49,434 nucleotides of DNA from a bacterium (GTDB taxonomy: Bacteria; UBP18; UBA7526): positions 203,008 through 252,441 of the forward strand of contig JAUWYL010000001.1 in assembly GCA_030615855.1 (NCBI GenBank), written 5' to 3'. Each line of letters starts with the position of its first letter. Positions within the stretch are counted from its first letter, which is position 1. The position numbers were made by a program, and so were the translations under genes. The notes below the pieces were generated by a model, which saw nothing but the letters and a program-made list of their open reading frames with translations, was not told the origin of the DNA and searched no databases. Below are positions 34,626-44,018 of this stretch, piece by piece.

Positions 34626-35750
34626 GTGGAAGTAATCTATGCCGTGGCCGCTCCCTTAGCAAAAGGGGGGATCGGAAGTCTCGCCTATCAGGCAATTAAA
34701 GCAATCGATAAACATGGTTATTTGAAAAGCGTGATTACTATTGGTAAAAGTAGAAAAGTAGACTTGAATCCCCATAAAATAGTAAGCATCTTCTATCCCA
34801 AGAGGATAAGGCTTCCCTATCTCGATGCCAAAAGGTGGTATTATCTGAGGAATCTATACTTCGATCGCCGAGTTAGAAATCTTTTGAAAGAAGGGTGTGA
34901 CATCTTCCATGGCTGGAATAGCCAGTGCCTTTTCTCATTAAAAGAAGCGAAGAGGAGGGGAATAGTAACCGTTGTTGAGAGGTCTTCTTCTCACATTTTG
35001 ACCCAGATGGAATTAATCAAAGAGGAATACGAGACCTATAGTATTAGGTTGAAGCCAGAGTTGAATGTAGTAATTGAACGCTGCCTAGAAGAGTATGAGG
35101 TAGCAGACTATATAAGCGTCCCTTCCCGGTTTGTCTATGATAGTTTCTTAAAGAAAGGTTTTGATAGAAAGAAATTGATCCTCATTCCCTTGGGAATAGA
35201 CATCGAGAAGTATCGGCCGGGAGAAAAAAAGGACAAAATCTTTCGGGTTTTATTTATGGGACAAATCTCCCTACGCAAGGGAGCACAGTATCTCCTGAAG
35301 GCTTTTTCAGAACTTAAATTAAAGAATAGTGAACTCCTCTTAGTGGGAGGAATAGGAAAGGACTTTAAGAAGATTTTTGAGGAATACCGAAAGAAAATAG
35401 CATTAAAACATATCCCCTGGAGCAATGACTTAGGAAGTATCTGCCGTCAATCTTCTCTCTTTGTCTTCCCTTCCATTGAGGAAGGTTCTGCTTTAGTCAA
35501 CTATATTGCCATGGCCTGTGGCCTATCAGTTATCACCACCTTTAATTCGGGCTCTCCAGTAAGAGATGGTGAGGATGGCTTTCTTGTCCCCATAAGGGAT
35601 GTTGAAGCATTGAAAAAAAAGATATTATATTTCTATGAAAAGCCCCAAGAAATCAAGGCCATGGGCACAAATGCCAGAGAAGAAGTAGAGAAGTATACTT
35701 GGGAAAGGTATGGAGAGCAACTAAACAGGATCTATGAAAGGACAGTCTGA
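34626..35750 (+). CDS. GT4 family glycosyltransferase
   Basis: A 374-aa GT-B enzyme: EVIYAVAAPLAKGGIGSLAY with a Gly-rich loop, DIFHGWNSQCLFSLKEA, RVLFMGQISLRKGAQYLLKA and FPSIEEGSALVNYIAMACGL in the donor domain. The GTG at 34626 is chosen because AAGGAGA lies five bases before it; the frame also runs open to a GTG at 34608. The acceptor-side region (WNSQCLF) lacks the common HD/HxH motif. The aminotransferase follows directly. Substrate is unknown. Confidence 0.82.
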   Translation: MEVIYAVAAPLAKGGIGSLAYQAIKAIDKHGYLKSVITIGKSRKVDLNPHKIVSIFYPKRIRLPYLDAKRWYYLRNLYFDRRVRNLLKEGCDIFHGWNSQCLFSLKEAKRRGIVTVVERSSSHILTQMELIKEEYETYSIRLKPELNVVIERCLEEYEVADYISVPSRFVYDSFLKKGFDRKKLILIPLGIDIEKYRPGEKKDKIFRVLFMGQISLRKGAQYLLKAFSELKLKNSELLLVGGIGKDFKKIFEEYRKKIALKHIPWSNDLGSICRQSSLFVFPSIEEGSALVNYIAMACGLSVITTFNSGSPVRDGEDGFLVPIRDVEALKKKILYFYEKPQEIKAMGTNAREEVEKYTWERYGEQLNRIYERTV

Positions 35751-35751
35751 G

Positions 35752-36945
35752 ATGGAGAAGTTGGCTCTTTTGGGAGGAAAACCAGCAAGAGATAAGTTTT
35801 TGGTCTTTGGGGCACCAGATATAAGGGAAGCAGAGATAAAAGAGGTAGTTGCTACTTTAAAATCCGGCTGGCTCTCTACTGGCCCCAGGGTGGCAAGATT
35901 CGAAGAAGATTTCAAAAGTTATATCGGATGTAAACACGCCATCGCCCTAAACTCCTGTACTGCAGGATTACACCTTGCTTTGGAGATCGCTGGAATTGAG
36001 ACGGGAGATGAAGTAATTACTACTCCTCTAACCTTTACCTCAACAGCCAATGTCATTATTCATAAAGGCGCTACTCCTATCTTTGCTGATGTAGAAAGGG
36101 AAACGGGAAACATTGATCCTAAGGAAATAAAGAGAAAGATTACCAAGAAGACCAAGGCTATTATCCCCGTTCATTTATATGGGAGACCATGCAGGATGGA
36201 TGAAATTATGAAAATTGCAAAAGAAAATAGTCTCTTTGTCATTGAAGATGCTGCCCATGCCGTGGAGGTTTACTATAGAAATAAGAAGATTGGAAATATC
36301 GGAGATCTCACGGCTTTCAGTTTCTACGCTACAAAGAACGTGGTTACTGGCGAAGGAGGAATGATCACTACCAATAATGATGAATGGGCAAGAAGATTAA
36401 GAGTCTTAAGGCTCCATGGTCTCTCAAAGGATGCCTGGAAGAGATACTCTGCCGAAGGCTTTACTCCTTATGACATCCTTTATCCCGGCTATAAATATAA
36501 TATGATGGATATTCAGGCAGCCTTAGGTATTTATCAATTGAAAAGAGTGGAAAAGAATCTGAAGATTAGGGAGAAATATTTCAGAATGTATAATCAGGCT
36601 TTCACAGAGATTCCAGAGATAGAAACTCCGAGCGAGGAAGAGCATATCCGTCACGCCCGCCATCTCTATACTATTCTATTAAGATTGGAAAGATTAAATT
36701 GTGGTCGAAATCAATTTGCGGTCGCGCTACAAGCAGAGAACATTGGTATTGGCATTCACTTCTTGGCCTTGCATCTTTCTTCCTATTATAAGAAGAGATT
36801 CGGGTTCAAAAGGGGAGACTTCCCCAATGCAGAATATATCTCAGATAGAACGATATCCTTACCCCTTTCTACCAAGTTGACTGAAGAGGATATTAATGAT
36901 GTTATAGAAGCAGTGAGGAAAGTGATCAGGTATTACAAAAGATGA
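35752..36945 (+). CDS. DegT/DnrJ/EryC1/StrS family PLP sugar aminotransferase
   Basis: Converts a 4-keto (or 3-keto) nucleotide sugar to an amino sugar. The PLP lysine is K195 in SFYATKNVVTGEGG, and the family pattern is complete: GWLSTGPRVARFE, IALNSCTAGLHLAL, PLTFTSTANVI, PVHLYGRPC and EDAAHAVE. Length is 397 aa from the ATG at 35752 (AAGGA nine bases upstream). An in-frame ATG at 35734 overlaps the previous gene. It pairs logically with the epimerase at 24024 in making amino sugars. It overlaps the next GT4 by ATGA. Confidence 0.9.
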   Translation: MEKLALLGGKPARDKFLVFGAPDIREAEIKEVVATLKSGWLSTGPRVARFEEDFKSYIGCKHAIALNSCTAGLHLALEIAGIETGDEVITTPLTFTSTANVIIHKGATPIFADVERETGNIDPKEIKRKITKKTKAIIPVHLYGRPCRMDEIMKIAKENSLFVIEDAAHAVEVYYRNKKIGNIGDLTAFSFYATKNVVTGEGGMITTNNDEWARRLRVLRLHGLSKDAWKRYSAEGFTPYDILYPGYKYNMMDIQAALGIYQLKRVEKNLKIREKYFRMYNQAFTEIPEIETPSEEEHIRHARHLYTILLRLERLNCGRNQFAVALQAENIGIGIHFLALHLSSYYKKRFGFKRGDFPNAEYISDRTISLPLSTKLTEEDINDVIEAVRKVIRYYKR

Positions 36946-38039
36946 GGATATTGTTAGCTACAAACGACTTTCCACCGAAGGTGGGGGGAATTCAAACCTA
37001 TTGCTATGAGTTGGCGAAGAACCTTACTTCTTTAGGGGAGGAAATAGTTGTTTTAGCGCCTGGGACAGAAGGGGACTTAGAATTTGATAAAAGGCAGAAC
37101 TTTAAGATAATAAGAATCAAAAATAAAATAAGTCTATATTTTACTTTTTTCTTCATTCTTAAAAGAGAAAAGATAGAAAGGATCCTGGTTGGCCATCGGG
37201 CAAACTATGCCCGCTTGGCTTTCTGGACTAATCTTCTTTTTAATACCCCCTATGATATCGTTGTTTATGGGGGAGAGATCTTTCTTCCTGAAAGCAGAAA
37301 AAGTATTCAAAAAAATTTTAAAAGGGCTCATAAAGTAATTGCCTTTAGCCATTTTACTAAGAAAAAATTAGCTGAGATTGGTGTTTCAGAAAATAAGATT
37401 GTGGTCGTTTATCCTGGGGTGGATGCTATAAGATTTAATCCGGCGATAGACCCCTCTCCCATTAGAAGGAAATACCGATTAGAAGGCAAGAAGGTTATTC
37501 TGACCGCTGCTCGTTTGGTCAGGCACAAGGGTCACCAGAATGTTCTCAAGGCACTCCCTCAGGTTCTGAAGGAGGTGCCCAACCTTGTTTATCTCATTAT
37601 TGGCAAAGGAGAAGAGAAAGGGGTACTAAAGGAAATGGTAAAGGATTTAAAATTGGAAGAAATAGTGGTCTTTGCGGGAGAGATAGTGGAGGAACTTCCC
37701 TTATATTATGCTGCCTGTAACCTTTTCATTATGCCCAGTTACCAGATCAAAGATAGAGGTGATGTGGAAGGTTTTGGCATTGTCTATTTGGAGGCCAACG
37801 CCTGTGGAAGACCAGTTATCGGGGGAAGGAGCGGAGGAGTTACTGATGCTGTCATCGATGAAGAAACCGGCCTCTTGGTAGACCCTTTGAACATCGATCA
37901 GATTGCCGAGGCCTTAGTTAAATTGCTCACTAATCCAGAACTTGCCCGAAGACTTGGAGAAAAAGGAAGAGAACGAGTGGAGAGAGAATTTAGTTGGGGA
38001 AGAATAGCCCAGAAGATTAGAGAAATAATTAGAAGTTAA
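36942..38039 (+). CDS. GT4 glycosyltransferase, type A copy 1
   Basis: A 365-aa GT-B enzyme opening LLATNDFPPKVGGIQTYCYE, with YGGEIFLPESRK in the acceptor domain, ARLVRHKGHQNVLKALPQVL, and DVEGFGIVYLEANACGRPVIGG as donor site. It is clearly paralogous to the gene at 39169, sharing long identical stretches such as PLYYAAC and TEGD. Compared with that copy it has a short extra stretch (SYQIKDRG) before DVEGFG. Resembles PimB-type mannosyltransferases, but the substrate is not known. The start overlaps the aminotransferase stop by ATGA. Confidence 0.87.
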   Translation: MRILLATNDFPPKVGGIQTYCYELAKNLTSLGEEIVVLAPGTEGDLEFDKRQNFKIIRIKNKISLYFTFFFILKREKIERILVGHRANYARLAFWTNLLFNTPYDIVVYGGEIFLPESRKSIQKNFKRAHKVIAFSHFTKKKLAEIGVSENKIVVVYPGVDAIRFNPAIDPSPIRRKYRLEGKKVILTAARLVRHKGHQNVLKALPQVLKEVPNLVYLIIGKGEEKGVLKEMVKDLKLEEIVVFAGEIVEELPLYYAACNLFIMPSYQIKDRGDVEGFGIVYLEANACGRPVIGGRSGGVTDAVIDEETGLLVDPLNIDQIAEALVKLLTNPELARRLGEKGRERVEREFSWGRIAQKIREIIRS

Positions 38040-38048
38040 GGAAGGCAG

Positions 38049-39167
38049 ATGAGTAGATATAATTTTAGCGAAGAGTTAAAGAATTTAAAAATTGGGATTA
38101 TTCGCCGTAGTCCACCGGATTCTACTGGTGAGACCTTTTCTTCTGAACTTTTTTTTCACCTGAAAGATAGATTAGATGTTGAGCAGGTAATATGTGGCTG
38201 GGATAGGCGATGTCGGGAGATTGATCGAAAGAGGCCAGCGAGCATAGTAATAACTTACCGTAATAAACGCCTGAGAGATAGACAACTGCTTTCCCAAATG
38301 CCCCACTATGACCTTTACCATTTCCACTTTCCAGTCTTCGCTTCCCTAATTAAATATAGAAGGCCGGCCATTGTTACGGTGCACGATCTCATTCCCCTTC
38401 GCTTTCCTCATCTCTATTCTCGTACCCGACGGAAATTAACTAAAAAGAGACTTATCTATTCCAGTAGGGCCGATTGCATCATTGCTGTTTCTCAGTCTAC
38501 TAAGGAGGACTTAGTCCAATTGTTGAATATTAATCCAGAAAAGATCACTGTTATTTATCATGGGGTCAATCATAAAATATACCAGCCGAGAGCCAAAGAC
38601 CAGGCAAGAAAGGCCTTGGGTTTATCCCAAGAGAAAAGAATTCTTCTAAATATGGGTACAGAAAGTTTGAATAAGAATATAGAAAGATTAATTCGGGCAT
38701 TTTATCGTTTAACGAAGAGATTTACAGATCTAATACTTATTCGGGTAGGGTCAACTTCAGAATCGGTGACTCACTTGATAAATGAACTAAAGATAGGCGA
38801 TAAGGTATTAAGGAAAGGATTTATAGAAAGACACTTTAATCTCTATTATAACGCAGCCGATCTATACATCTGTCCTGAGATATTGGGAGGATTCGGCCTA
38901 CCCAACTTAGAGGCCATGGCCAGTGGTTGTCCGGTAATTTCCTCAGATGCCGGGTCTTTCCCGGAAGTAGCAAGAGATGCGGGACTATTCTTTAATCCCT
39001 GGGATGAAGAGGATATCTTTGAAAAGACCGCCCTCCTGTTAGAGAATAGTAAGTTGCGGGGAGAATACGCACAAAAAGGCCTGAAGCGAGCAAAACTATT
39101 CAGTTGGAAGAAAGCGGCTGAGGAAACTATAAAGGTCTATGCCCAAGTAGTCAGAGAATATTATTAA
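38049..39167 (+). CDS. GT4 glycosyltransferase, type B copy 1
   Basis: A 372-aa GT-B enzyme: LKIGIIRRSPPDSTGETFSSE, HFHFPVFASLIKYRRPAIVTVHDLIPL (with the usual His-Asp), IIAVSQSTKEDLVQLL and GGFGLPNLEAMASGCPVISSD as donor site. It is paralogous to the gene at 41190 over its full length. AAGGAAGG lies upstream of the ATG. It is similar in layout to WbaZ/MtfB-type mannosyltransferases, which is an analogy only. Confidence 0.87.
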   Translation: MSRYNFSEELKNLKIGIIRRSPPDSTGETFSSELFFHLKDRLDVEQVICGWDRRCREIDRKRPASIVITYRNKRLRDRQLLSQMPHYDLYHFHFPVFASLIKYRRPAIVTVHDLIPLRFPHLYSRTRRKLTKKRLIYSSRADCIIAVSQSTKEDLVQLLNINPEKITVIYHGVNHKIYQPRAKDQARKALGLSQEKRILLNMGTESLNKNIERLIRAFYRLTKRFTDLILIRVGSTSESVTHLINELKIGDKVLRKGFIERHFNLYYNAADLYICPEILGGFGLPNLEAMASGCPVISSDAGSFPEVARDAGLFFNPWDEEDIFEKTALLLENSKLRGEYAQKGLKRAKLFSWKKAAEETIKVYAQVVREYY

Positions 39168-39168
39168 G

Positions 39169-40254
39169 ATGAAAATTCTCTTAGCGACCAATGGCTTTTT
39201 ACCTGAGATAGGAGGAGTTCAAACCTACTGTTATCAATTAGCAAAGAACCTTTTTTCTTTGGGGGAAGAAATCATTGTCTTAGCTCCGAAAACCGAAGGG
39301 GATGCGGATTTTAATAAGAAGGAGAGGTTTAAGATAATCAGGACTAAGAAGAAGGTTTGTTCCCGGTTGGCTTTCCTTTTTCTATTAAAAAGAGAAAGAA
39401 TAGGAAAAATATTGGTGGGTCATGGCTCACATTATGTTCGTTTAGCTTCTTTAGCAAACCGTCTTTTTAAAATTCCCTATGATATTATCATTCATTTGGA
39501 AGAGATTCTTCCTTTAGAAAGAAAAAAGATTATTCAGAAAAGTTTCAAAAGAGCCGACAAAATCATCACAGTCAGCCACTTCGCAAAAAAGAAATTGGTG
39601 GAGATTGGCATTCCAGAGAGTAAGATTGTAGTCATCCATCCCGGAGTAGATCCAGAAAAATTTCGTCCTAAACCCGAACCTTCCCCAATTAGAAAGCGAT
39701 ATCGCTTAGAAAAGAAAAAGGTTATTTTAACTATCTCCCGCTTAGGCGAACATAAAGGTCATGCTAATGTTATTCGTGCCCTCCCTCAGGTATTAGAAAA
39801 AATACCTGAAAGCGTCTATTTGGTGGTGGGTTCAGGCGAGAAGGAAGATAGATTAAAAGGACTGGTGAAGGAATTAGGGCTGGAAGATAAGGTGATCTTC
39901 ACTGGTGAAGTGGAAGAAGAGGAGCTTCCTCTATATTACGCTGCCTGTGATGTTTTCATTATGCCCAGTGATGTGGAGGGATTTGGCATCGTTTTTTTAG
40001 AAGCGGGAGCCTCGGGCAAACCCGTCATTGGAGGAAAGACCGGAGGAATTTCTGATGCTATCACCGATGGAGAGACTGGTTTACTGGTAGATCCGTTAAG
40101 CGTTAACCAAATTACTGAAGCACTAATAAAATTGCTCACCAATCCTGAATCTGCCCGAAAACTGGGAGAAAAAGGGAGAGAAAAAGTGGAAAAGGAATTT
40201 AACTGGCAGGAGATAGCAGAAAAGGTTAAAGGAATAATCCATGAGAAAGGCTAG
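39169..40254 (+). CDS. GT4 glycosyltransferase, type A copy 2
   Basis: A 361-aa paralogue of the gene at 36942. Opening LLATNGFLPEIGGVQTYCYQ, SRLGEHKGHANVIRALPQVL and DVEGFGIVFLEAGASGKPVIGG match copy 1. In the acceptor domain copy 1 has VYGGEIFLP; here it reads IHLEEILPL, so the glycine-glutamate motif is changed. This suggests a shifted acceptor specificity. It starts one base after the type B copy 1 stop and overlaps the following GT2 by 14 bases. Confidence 0.87.
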   Translation: MKILLATNGFLPEIGGVQTYCYQLAKNLFSLGEEIIVLAPKTEGDADFNKKERFKIIRTKKKVCSRLAFLFLLKRERIGKILVGHGSHYVRLASLANRLFKIPYDIIIHLEEILPLERKKIIQKSFKRADKIITVSHFAKKKLVEIGIPESKIVVIHPGVDPEKFRPKPEPSPIRKRYRLEKKKVILTISRLGEHKGHANVIRALPQVLEKIPESVYLVVGSGEKEDRLKGLVKELGLEDKVIFTGEVEEEELPLYYAACDVFIMPSDVEGFGIVFLEAGASGKPVIGGKTGGISDAITDGETGLLVDPLSVNQITEALIKLLTNPESARKLGEKGREKVEKEFNWQEIAEKVKGIIHEKG

Positions 40255-41188
40255 TATTATCATCTCCAACTGGAATGGCAAGAATCTACTGAAGGAGAAT
40301 CTGCCCAGTGTGATCAAGGCTATCAAGTATAGCGGCGGGAATCATGAGTTAATTGTGGTTGACGATGCCAGTTCAGATGGGAGTCCAGAGTTTATAAAGA
40401 AGAATTATCCTCAAGTAAAGCTAATTGAGCTGGAGGAGAATAAAGGATTTGGGAAAGCGAACAATATTGCTATCTCAAAAAGCAAAAACGACGTCATCGT
40501 TCTTTTGAATACCGATATGTCTATCAAGAAGGATTACTTCTCTTTTGTCCTTTCCCATTTTGACGATGAAAATATCTTCGCTGTTACCCCTAAGATGATT
40601 ACGGAAGATATCTTCCGTAAGAAATTTAAAGTCACTATCTCCTGCTGGGCAAAGTTTAGGCATGGCTTCTGGCACTTTATAGAGATTCGTGACTTGAGAG
40701 ACGAAGAAGGTCACCGTATTGTCCTTACTGTGCCCGGAGGAGGAGTAGCCTTTGACAAGAAAAAATTTCTTTCTCTAGGCGGTTTTGACAGTCTCTATTA
40801 TCCCTTTTACTATGAGGATACTGACCTCTCTTATCGTGCCTGGAAGAGGGGCTGGAAGATTATTTATGAACCAACTACGCTAGTATACCATAGATGCAGC
40901 ATGACCATTGGTGAACACTTTGGGGAGTATGCTTCTCTCATTGAGATGAAGAACTACTATCTTTTCATGTGGAAGAATATTACAGATAGCCACCTGATCC
41001 TGAAGCATCTCTTAATTCTTCCCTTTCACCTTCTAATTAAATTATTGGGAGGTAGATGGATCTGGGTCAAGGGCTTCTTTTTGGCCTTGAAGCAGCTGAG
41101 AGAAGTATTAGCCCGGAGAAAGGTAGTAAAAAAAGAGAGCATCCTTTCAGATCGTAAGGTCTTAGACCTCTTTAAGAAGAGGAGATAA
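40241..41188 (+). CDS. GT2 family glycosyltransferase (rhamnosyl-type)
   Basis: A 315-aa GT-A enzyme: SIIISNWNGKNLLKENLPSV, VVDDASSDGS, VLLNTDMSIKKD (DxD-like), then PGGGVAFDKKKFLSLGGFD and FYYEDTDLSYRAWKRGWKI, the ED-Y motif of WbbL/rhamnosyltransferase-like GT2s. The C-terminal segment is hydrophobic and basic, possibly membrane associated. AAAGGA lies about six bases before the ATG, within the upstream gene. It is inserted between the type A and type B copies of the second module. Confidence 0.86.
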   Translation: MRKASIIISNWNGKNLLKENLPSVIKAIKYSGGNHELIVVDDASSDGSPEFIKKNYPQVKLIELEENKGFGKANNIAISKSKNDVIVLLNTDMSIKKDYFSFVLSHFDDENIFAVTPKMITEDIFRKKFKVTISCWAKFRHGFWHFIEIRDLRDEEGHRIVLTVPGGGVAFDKKKFLSLGGFDSLYYPFYYEDTDLSYRAWKRGWKIIYEPTTLVYHRCSMTIGEHFGEYASLIEMKNYYLFMWKNITDSHLILKHLLILPFHLLIKLLGGRWIWVKGFFLALKQLREVLARRKVVKKESILSDRKVLDLFKKRR

Positions 41189-41189
41189 G

Positions 41190-42320
41190 ATGAGATTAAA
41201 CAATTTGACAATTGGGATCATCAGGGATGGTCCTCCGGGCTGTTCGGGAGGAGTTATTTCTCGAGAGTTATTTCTAAACTTAAAAGATAATCTAAACATA
41301 GAAGAAGTGATGTGTATTCGGCTCAGGGAGAGCCGCAAGATCAGATGGAATACTCCTCCTACGAGAATAATAACCTATCGTACCAAACATTTGAGAGACT
41401 CTCAGCTATTATGGAAGTTGCCTCGTTATGACCTCTATCATTTTCAAAGCCATATCTTCTTCAGCCTCATTAAACATAGAAGGCCAGCCATAGCTACGGC
41501 GATTGACCTCATTCCTTTAAAGAGCGGTCTCTATTCTGACACCCATCTTGAGGCAGTAAGGAGGTCTTTTCAATTCTTTAGGGAGGCAGAGCACATCATT
41601 GCTATATCTCAGAGTACCAAAAAAGACCTGATTGAACTACTGAATATCGATTCAGAGAAAATAGAGGTTATCTACCTCGGAGTAAATTATAAGATATATA
41701 AGGCGAGGAATAAGGAAGAAGTGAGGAGAAAATTGAACCTGCCTTTAGATAAAGAAATCCTGCTCAATGTAGGCACCGAAAACGAGAATAAGAATATAGA
41801 GAGATTAATCAGAGTATTTTATCGTTTACAGAAAAGATTCAAAGACCTCATGCTTATCAGGGTAGGTTTGATCTCAGATTCCATAACTAAGTTAGTAGAC
41901 GAGTTAAAACTAAATGATAGGGTACTGAGAGTAGGATTTATAGAAGGCTACCCTAATCTCTATTATAATGCGGTAGATGTTTATGTCTGCGCTGATTTAT
42001 TGGGAGGTTTTGGATTACCTAATCTGGAGGCTATGGCCAGTGGTTGTCCAGTAGCTACCTCAGGGAGCAGTGCCTTTCCTGAGGTGGTAGGGAATGCTGG
42101 ATTACTTTTCAATCCTCAGGATGAAGATGATGTCTTTGAGAAAATAGCTACTCTGTTAGAGGATAGTAGGTTACGGGAAAAATATGCTCAAAAAGGTCTT
42201 GAGAGAGCAAAATTATTTAGTTGGAAGAAAATGGCTCAGAAGACTATAAAGGTTTATGCCAGAGTGGCCAGAGAATACTATGGGAAGAATATCATCATTC
42301 CAAAAGATGAAAAAGAATGA
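41190..42320 (+). CDS. GT4 glycosyltransferase, type B copy 2
   Basis: A 376-aa paralogue of the gene at 38049: LTIGIIRDGPPGCSGGVISRE, HIIAISQSTKKDLIELL, NVGTENENKNIERLIRVFYR and GGFGLPNLEAMASGCPVATSG all align. The acceptor-side motif VHDLIPL of copy 1 is AIDLIPL here, so the conserved histidine is missing. The C-terminus has an extra KNIIIPKDEKE. It overlaps the CgeB-like gene by ATGA. Confidence 0.87.
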   Translation: MRLNNLTIGIIRDGPPGCSGGVISRELFLNLKDNLNIEEVMCIRLRESRKIRWNTPPTRIITYRTKHLRDSQLLWKLPRYDLYHFQSHIFFSLIKHRRPAIATAIDLIPLKSGLYSDTHLEAVRRSFQFFREAEHIIAISQSTKKDLIELLNIDSEKIEVIYLGVNYKIYKARNKEEVRRKLNLPLDKEILLNVGTENENKNIERLIRVFYRLQKRFKDLMLIRVGLISDSITKLVDELKLNDRVLRVGFIEGYPNLYYNAVDVYVCADLLGGFGLPNLEAMASGCPVATSGSSAFPEVVGNAGLLFNPQDEDDVFEKIATLLEDSRLREKYAQKGLERAKLFSWKKMAQKTIKVYARVAREYYGKNIIIPKDEKE

Positions 42321-43297
42321 AGATCATCTTAGCTGGTCCATTAGATAAACCTTCTTCTACCGTCTCTTTTATGAAGAAGACTTTGGAGAAATTAGGGCAA
42401 GAAATAGTACCTTTTGATTATCGTAAGGAGCGGGAGAAATATGGCAATGAAAGAATGCAGCAGGAGATGATCGATCTAACAAAAGAAAAGAAACCAGATA
42501 TCTTCTTATTATTAAAAGGGGATGGAATTTTCCCTGAGACGTTAGAGGACATTAAGAAGACCTGTCATGTTGCCTTTCGCTATATGGATTCTCCAATCAA
42601 AGGATGGATAGTTAGATTGGCAAGAGCCTCTGATTCCTTTTTCCTTACTGCTGGAGGATTAATTGAAAAGTATAGGCGTTTAGGAGTCAAAAATGTCTTT
42701 CATCTCTGGGAGGGATGTGATCCGGAAGTTCATAGATATCTTCCTTCAGATTCTCCGGAGTATCAATGTGAGGTGGCTTTCATTGGAGTGGGTAAAGTAG
42801 GGAGAGAAAGTCTTTTAAAGAAGGTTATGAAGGCTGGTTGTGATTTAAAGATCTGGGGCCGCGATTGGCCGCACGGTTTTCCGGTCCAGAAGGAATGGGT
42901 CGAGCCCGAGGAGTTTGCTAAAGTTTGCTCTAGTGCTAAGATTGTCTTAGGACTAAACGATAATAATACCATTCCCGACTATTTTTCTGATCGGACATTC
43001 TTGACCTTAGCCTGCAGAGGATTCCACATCACCTCCTATGCTCCTCGGTTAGAGAGATGGTTCACAAATAAGAAGCATTTAGTCTGGTATAATACAAGAA
43101 AGAAATATCCATGGTCCAATAGATATGCAGAATGTATCGATCTCATTAAATATTATCTGAATAAGCCAGAAGAGAGGGAAAGAATCGCTCGGGCTGGTCA
43201 GGAATGGGTCTATTCCCATTACACCTGGCGCCACTCTATGGAAAAGATGGTTAAGATTTTAGGAGAATTAATTGGCAAAGAGAGATGTCTAGAATAG
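42317..43297 (+). CDS. CgeB-like glycosyltransferase
   Basis: A 326-aa protein of the CgeB/Glyco_trans_1_2 type: an N-terminal half with DIFLLLKGDGIFPETLEDIK and CHVAFRYMDSPIKGW, then HLWEGCDPEVHRYLP, VAFIGVGKVGRESLL, and the donor-side segment NNTIPDYFSDRTFLTLACRGF. The C-terminal tail YSHYTWRHSMEKMVKIL is typical of this group. Function of the family is mostly inferred (spore coat and surface glycosylation). It overlaps GT4 B2 and gmhB, so it belongs to the same operon. Confidence 0.83.
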   Translation: MKIILAGPLDKPSSTVSFMKKTLEKLGQEIVPFDYRKEREKYGNERMQQEMIDLTKEKKPDIFLLLKGDGIFPETLEDIKKTCHVAFRYMDSPIKGWIVRLARASDSFFLTAGGLIEKYRRLGVKNVFHLWEGCDPEVHRYLPSDSPEYQCEVAFIGVGKVGRESLLKKVMKAGCDLKIWGRDWPHGFPVQKEWVEPEEFAKVCSSAKIVLGLNDNNTIPDYFSDRTFLTLACRGFHITSYAPRLERWFTNKKHLVWYNTRKKYPWSNRYAECIDLIKYYLNKPEERERIARAGQEWVYSHYTWRHSMEKMVKILGELIGKERCLE

Positions 43298-43845
43298 CAG
43301 TCTTTATAGATCGGGATGGAACGATTATAGAGGAATTGGAATATTTAAAGGATCTAGAGAGGATTAGACTTATACCCCATTCAGCAGATGCTATTAGATC
43401 ATTAAATGAAAGAGAGATATTGGCCATCATTGTTTCCAACCAAGCAGGAGTAGCACGAGGCTATTTCTTAGAAGAGACTGTTAGGAAGATAAATGAGAGG
43501 TTAGAAGAACTCCTAAGTAAAGAAGGAGCACACTTAGATGCAATCTATTATTGTCCACATCATCCAGAGTTTGGTTCACCTGAGTATAGGAAGGACTGTA
43601 ACTGCCGAAAACCAAAACCAGGCATGTTATGGAAATCAGCTAAAAAGTTTCATTTAAACCTGAAGGATTGTTATGTAATCGGGGATAGAGCAGATGATAT
43701 TCGATTGGCGCAAAATGGGGGCGCAAAAGGGATATTGGTATTAACCGGATATGGCCAGAAGGCCAAAGAAGAGATAAAGCCAGATCATATGGCTAAAGAC
43801 TTATATCAAGCAGTTAGATGGATATTAGAAGAGTGTGGACAGTGA
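43285..43845 (+). CDS. gmhB: D-glycero-beta-D-manno-heptose 1,7-bisphosphate 7-phosphatase
   Basis: HAD-family phosphatase of the ADP-heptose pathway. Catalytic D9 and D11 lie in FIDRDGTI; the zinc site C90, H92, C105, C107 (YYCPHHP, CNCRKPKPG) is complete, and VIGDRADDIRLA supplies motif IV. The 186-aa length fits GmhB rather than histidinol phosphatase. It overlaps the CgeB-like gene by 13 bases. gmhA, hldA and hldC follow downstream, so the assignment is well supported by context. Confidence 0.92.
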   Translation: MSRIAVFIDRDGTIIEELEYLKDLERIRLIPHSADAIRSLNEREILAIIVSNQAGVARGYFLEETVRKINERLEELLSKEGAHLDAIYYCPHHPEFGSPEYRKDCNCRKPKPGMLWKSAKKFHLNLKDCYVIGDRADDIRLAQNGGAKGILVLTGYGQKAKEEIKPDHMAKDLYQAVRWILEECGQ

Positions 43846-43900
43846 GCAGATGGACAGGTGGGAGAATGAGCAAGTAAAAAAGGAGGAAAAAGGGGAAGTT

Positions 43901-44018
43901 ATGAATCCCGTTAGACCTTTCTAAAGTCTAACGGGATTAAATCGGAAAATTTTGGAATATGCCAAGTAAGTTATCTTTTTATACTCTTTACTCGTAAACT
44001 AAGGAGGTCTAACGGGAT
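43901..44018 (+). repeat. CCCGTTAGAC palindrome with a third arm at the start of the DUF4254-like gene
   Basis: AATCCCGTTAGAC (43904-43916) pairs with GTCTAACGGGATT (43926-43938), 13 bp around a CTTTCTAAA loop. A third element GTCTAACGGGAT (44007-44018) repeats the right arm, beginning in the last base of the AAGGAGG ribosome binding site (44001-44007) and ending in the ATG. The left arm can thus pair with either right arm, and the second choice hides the start codon. A seven-codon frame (MNPVRPF, 43901-43924) covers the left arm. Confidence 0.75.
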
